Assembly (NCBI RefSeq): GCF_030263935.1
Contig: NZ_CP127162.1
Span: 2,055,501-2,119,500 of the forward strand
Source: Paenibacillus polygoni
GTDB taxonomy: Bacteria > Bacillota > Bacilli > Paenibacillales > Paenibacillaceae
Reading direction: 5' to 3'
DNA length: 64,000 nucleotides
The notes under the pieces are model-generated. The model made no database searches. It saw only the letters and a list, made by a program, of their open reading frames with translations, and had not been told where the DNA came from. Position 1 is the stretch's first letter. The number at the start of each line of letters is the position of its first letter. Positions 16,262 to 22,774 of the stretch are shown here, one piece after another. A program made the position numbers and the translations under genes.

Positions 16262-16519
16262 TTGAGCAAAATATCGCGTTTTGTACTTGAAGGGGCAGTG
16301 GTTCTCATGCTGATTTTTGTGATTATGCCCATTTTATCGGGAATGCTTATGACATGGATGTATGTTCCTCAGATGATACAAAGTGAGTCTTCATCAGTTC
16401 AATCATTTGAAGCTTCTCCTCTACTGATGTTTGGTTTGGCTATATTGACGTTCTTCGTCTATATAATGATTCGAACTGGAATAACACGGGTGATCAGGAA
16501 GGGGAAACCGAGTGAGTGA
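16262..16519 (+). CDS. Small membrane protein, unknown function
   Basis: An 85-residue protein starting at a TTG preceded by GGGGTGAGGAG. Two hydrophobic segments (about residues 10-36 and 55-75) separate a short Ser-rich loop and a basic C-terminal tail, so it is probably a two-pass membrane protein. No family was recognised. Its last codons overlap the GTG of the next gene by eight bases, so the two are translationally coupled and likely act with the tandem membrane proteins that follow. Confidence 0.65.
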   Translation: MSKISRFVLEGAVVLMLIFVIMPILSGMLMTWMYVPQMIQSESSSVQSFEASPLLMFGLAILTFFVYIMIRTGITRVIRKGKPSE

Positions 16520-16997
16520 ACAAATACATGTGGTAAGAAGAAAAAGAGATATAGCAGTAGTCGTTTGTTTCATCCCGTTACTTTCATCTTATATTTATTC
16601 TCTGGTCAGAAATAGCACGCTTGAAATTCCGCTGCTTCTGTATGTCTTATCCGTATGTTGTTATATGTATGTGATTGGACTTTTCGGTTATAAGTTATTT
16701 CTAATCCTAAGGTATAGCTTTAGATACTACCCACTTCGCTTCGTTGAACTTGAATTATTACCCGGGTCATTTCGTCTAGGCTCTTGCAGCGTGAAGACTT
16801 CGGAGATTGAAGCCATTCGCATCGATGGATACTGGAATTCCACAATAGGGGTTAAGCTGAAGGGGAGAAAACAAATTCCTCTTCATTTAAGGATGAAATA
16901 TCAGAATACGCTGCAGGAAGATGAAATTATGAAGGAGCTTCGAACCTGGTCCGAAATCCACCAGATTCCAATCCAGTACAAACGCATATTTTACTAA
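16512..16997 (+). CDS. Membrane protein with PH-like C-terminal domain, paralogue 1 of 3
   Basis: A 161-residue protein. Two transmembrane helices in the first 75 residues are followed by a cytosolic domain with alternating strands and a final helix. The core shared with the next two genes is an IRIDGYWNSTIGVKLKGRKQIPLHL block and a later RTWSEIHQIPI block. The small beta-rich domain after a membrane hairpin resembles PH-like or bPH domains, an inference from pattern only. It overlaps the preceding small membrane gene. Function unknown. Confidence 0.7.
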   Translation: MSEQIHVVRRKRDIAVVVCFIPLLSSYIYSLVRNSTLEIPLLLYVLSVCCYMYVIGLFGYKLFLILRYSFRYYPLRFVELELLPGSFRLGSCSVKTSEIEAIRIDGYWNSTIGVKLKGRKQIPLHLRMKYQNTLQEDEIMKELRTWSEIHQIPIQYKRIFY

Positions 16998-17022
16998 GTT
17001 TGCAGAGAGGAAGGATACAAAG

Positions 17023-17502
17023 ATGGAGCAGAAGCAATATGTCATTACGAAAAAAGATCGTAAATCACAGCTGGCAGCTACGATATTATTATTTTTTATG
17101 CTGTTAGGTATTAGCATTCTTCAGCGGAAGAGTGATCATGTATTGTTATACGCTCTTTTATTCGTTTTGATTCTGGTATATATCGTGCTTATAGGTTATG
17201 AGCTTTATTATTACTTTACTTATACTCGCACCCGTAGAGAACAATTACTGATCATCAAGGAAGATAAACTTATACTACAAGGAGAGGTGGTATTCCCTTC
17301 TCAGATCGATGTGATTGTCTCAGAAGGATATATCAATTCTTCGATAGGAATTAAACTAAAGAAACGCAAATGGATTCCTCAGCGTCTACAATTTATATTT
17401 GCCAATGCTAATAAGGAACAAGAAGCGTTTGATCAGTTGCAGGAATGGGCAGATACATATCAGATTGAAATCCGGGAGGGAAAGATCAGATCGATAATAT
17501 AG
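17023..17502 (+). CDS. Membrane protein with PH-like C-terminal domain, paralogue 2 of 3
   Basis: A 159-residue protein with the same plan as its neighbours: basic N-terminal tail, two transmembrane helices (about 18-65), then a C-terminal domain containing IVSEGYINSSIGIKLKKRKWIP and a closing LQEWADTYQIEI helix. GGAAGGA precedes the ATG. The three copies are divergent from one another outside the shared core, so the duplication is old. No known family was recognised. Confidence 0.7.
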   Translation: MEQKQYVITKKDRKSQLAATILLFFMLLGISILQRKSDHVLLYALLFVLILVYIVLIGYELYYYFTYTRTRREQLLIIKEDKLILQGEVVFPSQIDVIVSEGYINSSIGIKLKKRKWIPQRLQFIFANANKEQEAFDQLQEWADTYQIEIREGKIRSII

Positions 17503-17525
17503 CATAAAAGGAAGGGGGAAGATTT

Positions 17526-17984
17526 ATGAATGAGCCTCAGATTGAAGTAATTTCGAGGAGAAGATACAGGAATCTGATCGCCATGGGGATGTACCCCTTA
17601 TTAATGGGGGGATACAAAGCCACAGCTCATAGGGACCTAGATTACATAAATGTATTCATAGTTATAACCGCTGTACTATTTCTTTTTGAACTAGGACTGC
17701 TGCTATATCAATGGTCTGTCAAACCTAAAACCATCCAACTTCATGAAGGACGTCTTATCGTAGGTAACCGTATATTTCATACTGATGAGCTGAAGTCCAT
17801 TATTATAGAAGAATATTACGGGCCGCATATTGGAATCAAACCTAAAAATAAAAGACTCGTACCCTTATGGCTTGCATTTCGCGTGCTGGATAAGCAACAA
17901 GCAGATCATGCCTTCGATGAAATCCATGAATGGGGAGAGCGAAACGAAGTTCCCGTACTCACCCAGCGAATCTGGACACTATAA
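17526..17984 (+). CDS. Membrane protein with PH-like C-terminal domain, paralogue 3 of 3
   Basis: A 152-residue protein, last of three tandem paralogues. It has a basic IEVISRRRYRNLI start, two hydrophobic segments and the core IIIEEYYGPHIGIKPKNKRLVPLWL, then IHEWGERNEVPV. Variation in the core (Gly-Pro-His in place of Asn-Ser-Ser/Thr) suggests specialised roles. A terminator follows at 17994, so the GNAT-to-paralogue run is probably one transcript. Function unknown. Confidence 0.7.
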   Translation: MNEPQIEVISRRRYRNLIAMGMYPLLMGGYKATAHRDLDYINVFIVITAVLFLFELGLLLYQWSVKPKTIQLHEGRLIVGNRIFHTDELKSIIIEEYYGPHIGIKPKNKRLVPLWLAFRVLDKQQADHAFDEIHEWGERNEVPVLTQRIWTL

Positions 17985-17993
17985 ATAGATACG

Positions 17994-18040
17994 AAAAAAC
18001 CTCCCGAACCTGCTTTCATAGCAGCATAGGAGGTTTTTTT
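17994..18040. terminator. Bidirectional terminator
   Basis: AAAAAACCTCC / GGAGGTTTTTT arms with an inner CTGCT/AGCAG stem. It lies between converging genes. Confidence 0.88.
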
Positions 18041-18085
18041 GATGGGATTAATAGTTAACAACATGAAATATAAACCGGATTAAAT

Positions 18086-18769
18086 TCACCTTTTAAATTG
18101 GCGAGCATCATTCTTGTGATCTTGAAACCAAATCGTTATCCATAAAGAGATGATCAATATGAGCTCAAAAATATTGGTGGCTGCAGAACTTTCGAAAGGA
18201 AGGGGAATCAGTTGTCCTATGAAAAGTAACGCCGTCCCGACAAACATCCATATCCATTTTTGGCGGAAGATTAAGATGGTGCCGACGATCAGCAGTATTA
18301 TACCCACCACAATAACCATGATAGGTGGCCCTGAGGTGCCTTCTGCAGCGTAGCGCAGAACACCGTATTCCTTAACGAGTTGCAGATTTTTCACTTCATG
18401 TAAGGTCTGTGCAAAGATCTGATACAGTATCAATGCTAATGTTATTATCCAGGCGGAGATTCGTATGTATGTTTTTGAAGCAATCGCTGCTCCTGATCTT
18501 TGGAGTATGTAATAACCTACAAGGACAAGACCCGGTGTGACAAAAGCATGAATCCAAAAACGAAGACTGCTTAATACCATAAGAGTCTTACCTTCGCCAA
18601 TGGCATTGCCAGCAGCAATGATTCCATTATCGTAAGCAAGGCCGAGTGCCAAGATCACGAGTAAAATAGGGTAATGAAACCACCGCCTTGTCCGTGACAA
18701 ATGGGTGAACATGAAAAGTAACAAGATGATGTAAGCAATTGTAATGATTGAGTAAATCCAGAAATCCAT
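18086..18769 (-). CDS. Multipass membrane protein, unknown function
   Basis: A 227-residue protein that is almost entirely hydrophobic, with six to seven predicted membrane helices (segments near 5-22, 33-50, 65-90, 103-120, 148-168, 172-190, 200-218). No catalytic or transport signature was recognised. AGAAGGTGGG lies upstream of the ATG. It converges on the terminator at 17994. Similar phospholipid phosphatase-like or YwaF-like membrane proteins exist in Bacilli, but I cannot assign it. Confidence 0.65.
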   Translation of the reverse strand: MDFWIYSIITIAYIILLLFMFTHLSRTRRWFHYPILLVILALGLAYDNGIIAAGNAIGEGKTLMVLSSLRFWIHAFVTPGLVLVGYYILQRSGAAIASKTYIRISAWIITLALILYQIFAQTLHEVKNLQLVKEYGVLRYAAEGTSGPPIMVIVVGIILLIVGTILIFRQKWIWMFVGTALLFIGQLIPLPFESSAATNIFELILIISLWITIWFQDHKNDARQFKR

Positions 18770-18821
18770 GCAATCCCACCTTCTATTCGAGTTTGTAATC
18801 TTCTTTATACCATAAGCCTAT

Positions 18822-18989
18822 TCACCAATATGTATATTCATGAAACGAGTGCAACTTCAGTTTCGGCAAAATAAAATAGATAAAATCATGCTGAATATAG
18901 CATAAAGTATTATCCATAATCCAACAAATCCATAACCAAATGGCGGCTCGGTCCGAGTGCCGCATTCTTTGCTCAAGATATGTATGCAT
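18822..18989 (-). CDS. Possible small protein, 55 residues
   Basis: A short frame with a perfect GGGAGG seven bases before its ATG. The product begins MHTYLEQRMRHSD and has a hydrophobic stretch around AAIWLWICWIM. The next frame over the same stretch is also hydrophobic (PPFGYGFVGLWIILYAIF) but lacks a well-placed start, so a frameshifted or alternative small membrane protein is possible. Real status unknown. Confidence 0.3.
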   Translation of the reverse strand: MHTYLEQRMRHSDRAAIWLWICWIMDNTLCYIQHDFIYFILPKLKLHSFHEYTYW

Positions 18990-19042
18990 AATTTTACCTC
19001 CCGTTGTACATAGTAAAGGAAAATTCAGGGGGGTTACAAAGG

Positions 19043-19717
19043 ATGTGTAGACGTTATTCGCTTGCAGCAGATTTGGATGAAGTTCGTGATCATTTTGGTG
19101 TGCAGCGGGTTATGTATTACTACAAGAATCGTTACAATATTAGCCCGACACAACATGCTCCGCTCATACTTTATGAAGATGGGGAACGTATCATGGACGA
19201 ATATCGTTGGGGATTTATTCCTTTTTGGGGCAAGGATGCTGTTAACGCAGACTTGATGTCTGTTCATAATAATGTGACTTATCGGAGAATGGTAGAAACG
19301 AAACGGTGTATTATTCCTTGTAATGGTTTCTTTTACTGGCGTCAGGATGGCAAACGTAAATACGCTGTTCGCGTAGTTATGCCGGATCGGTCTATGTTTG
19401 GAGTTGCGGGTCTCTATGAGATCTGGAAAGATACCAATAAGGTTCCCCTTCGAACCTGTACCATGCTGATGTCAAATGCAAATCTAACAATTCGAGAATT
19501 TGATACCCGAATGCCGGCGATTTTAACCAAAGAAGCGATGGATGCCTGGCTTGATCCAGGAATTACGGAAGTACATCAACTGCTTCCTTATCTAACATCT
19601 CATCGGGATACACCGATGGAAGTCTATCCCGTATCTTCGCTAGTGGGCAATGACAACCATGATTCAATGGATTGTGTAAAAGAAGTAGATATGCGAATGG
19701 CTATGATCAAACCATAA
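19043..19717 (+). CDS. SRAP (SOS response-associated peptidase) family protein, atypical active site
   Basis: SRAP/YedK/HMCES proteins cap abasic sites in single-stranded DNA through Cys2. The frame is open from 19004, but the ATG at 19043 follows GGGGGG and puts Cys at position 2, as the family needs. About 224 residues. Visible blocks: NISPTQ, YRWGFIPFW, VNAD (Asn68), RCIIPCNGFFYW, GVAGLYEIW and TRMPAILTKEAMDAWLD. Two family residues appear changed: the usual GFYEW Glu is Tyr98, and the His before RMP is Asp154. The Cys and Asn remain, so DNA crosslinking may persist with altered chemistry. Residue roles are from E. coli YedK. Confidence 0.88.
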   Translation: MCRRYSLAADLDEVRDHFGVQRVMYYYKNRYNISPTQHAPLILYEDGERIMDEYRWGFIPFWGKDAVNADLMSVHNNVTYRRMVETKRCIIPCNGFFYWRQDGKRKYAVRVVMPDRSMFGVAGLYEIWKDTNKVPLRTCTMLMSNANLTIREFDTRMPAILTKEAMDAWLDPGITEVHQLLPYLTSHRDTPMEVYPVSSLVGNDNHDSMDCVKEVDMRMAMIKP

Positions 19718-19735
19718 CACGGTTACATCGTTACT

Positions 19736-19788
19736 ACACATGACCATACCAGGACGGCTGCAAAGCCGTTTTTGGTATGGTCATGTGT
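19736..19788. terminator. Nested hairpin after the SRAP gene
   Basis: A perfect 16-bp outer inverted repeat (ACACATGACCATACCA and its complement) encloses an inner terminator-like stem ACGGCT-GCAA-AGCCGT followed by T. The outer stem would prevent the T tract from acting alone. It may terminate in either direction. Confidence 0.7.
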
Positions 19789-19817
19789 ATTTTTACATTC
19801 TTATTATTTATGGTGGC

Positions 19818-19846
19818 TTGCATAGAAACTTTAAAGTAACTATACT
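19818..19846 (+). promoter_or_regulatory. Sigma-A promoter of the Old Yellow Enzyme gene with operator-like repeat
   Basis: TTGCAT, 17 bases, TATACT. An inverted repeat AAGTA-ACTA-TACTT (19835-19848) covers the -10, a suitable site for a repressor of the MarR or HxlR type that senses electrophiles. No such gene is adjacent. Confidence 0.65.
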
Positions 19847-19907
19847 TGTTTCAGTAAGCAAGGAAAAGTTTACTAATTTCATAGCTTTAAATGTGGGAGT
19901 GATAGAG

Positions 19908-21044
19908 ATGAATTCAAAATATAATCTTCTTTTTGATCAAGTTACTTTACCGAATGGAATGATCTTAAAAAATAAAATCATGATGGCACCGATGACAAAT
20001 TGGTCTTCTAATGAGGACGGAACTGTATCGGACGCAGAGCTGGAATATTATGCTCGCCGCTCTAATGGAGCGAGTGTTGTTGTAACTGCAGTTGCGTATG
20101 TAACCGATAACGGGGTAGGTTTTCCAGGTCAGTTTTCGGTATCGAACGATTCTTTTGTGCCAGGTCTTAAGAAACTGGCGGATACCATTAAAAAGCAAGG
20201 CGCAAAAGCGGTGTTACAGATTTTCCATGCGGGCAGACTATCTCCCCCTGATTTGGTAGGCGGAGATGTTGTAAGCGCGAGTGCAATTGCAAGTGAAAGA
20301 CCAGGATCGCCTGAACCGCGTGAACTGCAGGATGCTGAGATCGTTTCAATTATTGAGGATTTTGGAGAAGCGACTCGCCGTGCAATCGAAGCAGGTTTTG
20401 ACGGGGTTGAGATTCATGGAGCTAATGGTTACTTAATCCAGCAGTTTTTCTCCCCTCATTCCAACCGTAGAGAAGACCGCTGGGGTGGAGATGTGGAGAA
20501 ACGACTTACATTCCCGCTTGCTGTGATCGATTCGATTCAAGCCGCAGTTAAGAAATATGCAAAAGGACCGTTCATTGTTGGATACCGCTTTTCACCAGAA
20601 GAACCGGAGACACCGGGGCTGACAATGGAAGATACCTTCGTATTAACGGATGCGCTGCTTGAGAAAAATTTGGATTATCTTCATATTTCGCTTACCGATT
20701 TCTGGTCCAAACCAAGACGCGGAGCTGATGATTCCAAAACTCGACTGGAATGGATTGCAGAGCGTACCGGAGATAGAATTCCGCTGGTCGGAGTTGGTAA
20801 CATTCATACAGCGGATGAGGCACTAAGTGCACTGAATACCAGTGTATCCATGATAGCACTTGGCAGAGAATTGATTATTGAACCCGACTGGGTTGAAAAG
20901 ATTGAATCCGGCAATGAAGAACATATTGCTGTGCATTTAACAAAAGAAGATCAGGAACGTCTTGTCATTCCGGATCCGCTGTGGAATATGATTCTCGGAG
21001 TTCCGGGCTGGTTCCCGGTACTTGATTCAGAAGAATCAAAATAA
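19908..21044 (+). CDS. Old Yellow Enzyme family NADH:flavin oxidoreductase
   Basis: An FMN enzyme of about 378 residues that reduces activated alkenes, quinones or nitro compounds. The TIM-barrel blocks are MMAPMTNW, LQIFHAGRLSPP (His107), GVEIHGANGYLIQQFFSPHSNRREDRWGG (His170 and Asn173 bind substrate), VGYRFSPEE and MIALGRELI with the FMN phosphate loop. The frame is open from 19740 through a promoter and hairpin, so that start is wrong; ATG 19908 begins MNSKYNLLFDQVTLPNG, the normal N-terminus, with GGGAG upstream. It may protect against reactive electrophiles, together with the OsmC gene downstream. Confidence 0.92.
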   Translation: MNSKYNLLFDQVTLPNGMILKNKIMMAPMTNWSSNEDGTVSDAELEYYARRSNGASVVVTAVAYVTDNGVGFPGQFSVSNDSFVPGLKKLADTIKKQGAKAVLQIFHAGRLSPPDLVGGDVVSASAIASERPGSPEPRELQDAEIVSIIEDFGEATRRAIEAGFDGVEIHGANGYLIQQFFSPHSNRREDRWGGDVEKRLTFPLAVIDSIQAAVKKYAKGPFIVGYRFSPEEPETPGLTMEDTFVLTDALLEKNLDYLHISLTDFWSKPRRGADDSKTRLEWIAERTGDRIPLVGVGNIHTADEALSALNTSVSMIALGRELIIEPDWVEKIESGNEEHIAVHLTKEDQERLVIPDPLWNMILGVPGWFPVLDSEESK

Positions 21045-21056
21045 TATGATGAGTGT

Positions 21057-21092
21057 AAGGTCGGAAGCTTCCCGAAGCTTTCCGGCTTTATT
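21057..21092 (+). terminator. Imperfect terminator or attenuator
   Basis: GGTCGGAAGCTT and AAGCTTTCCGGC arms around CCCG, with T-rich sequence after. It separates the OYE and OsmC genes, so read-through may be partial. Confidence 0.65.
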
Positions 21093-21149
21093 GCTTTTTC
21101 TAAGATGCTTTATAATATAGTAAAAAACAAAAGAGAGGATGTTTGCAGC

Positions 21150-21599
21150 TTGAAGCACCCATTTGTACTCGAAGCTGTATGGAACGGTGGACGTAACAGT
21201 ACCGGCACGATTGAAGCAGGACAGCTTCAAACCAAAATCTCGATTCCTAAAGAGATGGGAGGACCGGGGATTGGAACGAATCCGGATGAGATGCTGCTTG
21301 GAGCAGCTGCGACCTGCTATCTGATTACTCTTGCCGCAATGATGGAGCGTTCTGAACTTCCTGTAGAACAGCTTACTTTAACTTCAGAAGCGACCGTCGA
21401 TGTAACAAACAACATATTTACGTATGAAGCAATTACTCATCGGCCGGTAGTAACTTTAAAGCATGGCTCAACAGATTCGAATGTGGAAAAAGCACTTCTT
21501 CTGTCGCATAAAGCAGAAAGTTCTTGTATGATCTCAAGAGCTGTTGCAGGAAATGTACAAATAAAAACAGAGCCAAGTGTGCTCGTAGCCAGTATGTAG
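21150..21599 (+). CDS. OsmC/Ohr family peroxiredoxin-like protein
   Basis: About 149 residues. OsmC proteins reduce organic hydroperoxides with two cysteines. These are seen in AAATCYLITLAAMMER and SSCMISRAV, and the GGPGIGTNPDEMLL loop is typical. The frame opens at ATG 21105, but homologues begin KHPFVLEAVWNGGRNS, matching a TTG at 21150 with GAGAGGA upstream. A lactonase gene follows after 15 bases and is probably cotranscribed. Confidence 0.9.
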   Translation: MKHPFVLEAVWNGGRNSTGTIEAGQLQTKISIPKEMGGPGIGTNPDEMLLGAAATCYLITLAAMMERSELPVEQLTLTSEATVDVTNNIFTYEAITHRPVVTLKHGSTDSNVEKALLLSHKAESSCMISRAVAGNVQIKTEPSVLVASM

Positions 21600-21614
21600 G
21601 GGAGGAAATACAAG

Positions 21615-22688
21615 ATGACAAATTCAAAATTATTAGTGTTTACAGGTTCTTATGCAGAAAAAGAAAATCCAGGAATTCATGTATATGAACTCGATGAGAA
21701 TACATACGAGCTTTCTCTGCGCAGTAAGCAGGAAGGTGTGAAGAATCCAACCTTTCTTCAAGTCGATTCGGATTCAAAACAACTTATTTCCATTGGTGAA
21801 ATGGTGACAACCGACGGCTTGAAGTCAGGAGAAGCGCTGGCTTATCAGATTTTACCGGAGACAGGTGAACTCGAACTTATTAATCGGGGTCAGTCTGCTT
21901 ATGCACCTACATGCCATGTTCAAAAGGATCCTCAAGGTGAGTATCTTGTGATCTCAAGCTACCATGGAGGCACAGTAAGTCTGGTATCTCGAAAAGAAGA
22001 TGGAAGCATTGGTAAAATGCTCGATTCCAAGCAGCATAAAGGTCATGGGACACATCCAGAACGTCAGGATCGTCCTCATGTTCATTCTGCTTTCTTCTCG
22101 CCAGATGGAAAGTTCATCATGGTTCAAGACTTAGGCCTGGATACGATTTTTGTATATCAGATCGACCGGAAAGAGAATAAACTTGTGCTGCATCGTGAAG
22201 TGCATACGCATGACGCTGCAGGTCCGCGCCATCTTGTATTCCATCCCAATGGCAAGTATGCCTATGTAATTAACGAAGTAGATTCGACGGTAACTTCATA
22301 TGCATATGACGCTGAAGAAGGGAATCTAACGGCAATTCAAACGTTACCTACGTTGCCAAGTGATTTCACAGGGGAAAACACTTGTGCAGAGATTACAATC
22401 TCCGAGGATGGACGCTTCGTATATGGGTCTAACAGGGGGCATGACAGTATTGTCGTGTATGCCGCATCGGCAGACGGAACACTCGAACATGTACAGCATA
22501 TCTCTACGGAAGGTGCTCATCCAAGACACTTTTCACTTACACCAAAGGGTAATCTGATGCTTGTCACAAATCGAGATACGAATAATATTGTTGTATTCGA
22601 AGTGAACAAAGAGACAGGGGGATTGACTTATACAGGCAAACAAGTAGAGTCACCTAAGCCAGTCTGCGTATGGTCCGTATATATGTAG
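21615..22688 (+). CDS. Lactonase family beta-propeller (6-phosphogluconolactonase type)
   Basis: A 357-residue protein with the seven-bladed propeller pattern of the Pgl/YkgB family. Seen are FTGSYAEKENPGIHVYELDE at the start, GHGTHPERQDRPHVHSAFFSPD, a DAAGPRHLVFHPNGKYAYVINE repeat and an EGAHPRHFSLTPKGNLMLVTN repeat, all family signatures. It probably hydrolyses 6-phosphogluconolactone or another sugar lactone in the cytosol. GGGGAGGAAATAC precedes the ATG. Being cotranscribed with OsmC suggests a stress setting or NADPH supply through the pentose phosphate path (inference). Confidence 0.9.
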   Translation: MTNSKLLVFTGSYAEKENPGIHVYELDENTYELSLRSKQEGVKNPTFLQVDSDSKQLISIGEMVTTDGLKSGEALAYQILPETGELELINRGQSAYAPTCHVQKDPQGEYLVISSYHGGTVSLVSRKEDGSIGKMLDSKQHKGHGTHPERQDRPHVHSAFFSPDGKFIMVQDLGLDTIFVYQIDRKENKLVLHREVHTHDAAGPRHLVFHPNGKYAYVINEVDSTVTSYAYDAEEGNLTAIQTLPTLPSDFTGENTCAEITISEDGRFVYGSNRGHDSIVVYAASADGTLEHVQHISTEGAHPRHFSLTPKGNLMLVTNRDTNNIVVFEVNKETGGLTYTGKQVESPKPVCVWSVYM

Positions 22689-22719
22689 TGTAGACACAGG
22701 ACATGTGACTGCAAGAATA

Positions 22720-22773
22720 AAACAGCACCCCATGTTTCACGATAATATCGTGCGGACATAGGGTGCTGTTTTT
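22720..22773. terminator. Bidirectional terminator
   Basis: AAACAGCACCC / GGGTGCTGTTT outer arms with an inner CACGATA-like stem. It separates the convergent lactonase and LTA-synthase genes. Confidence 0.92.
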
Positions 22774-22774
22774 C

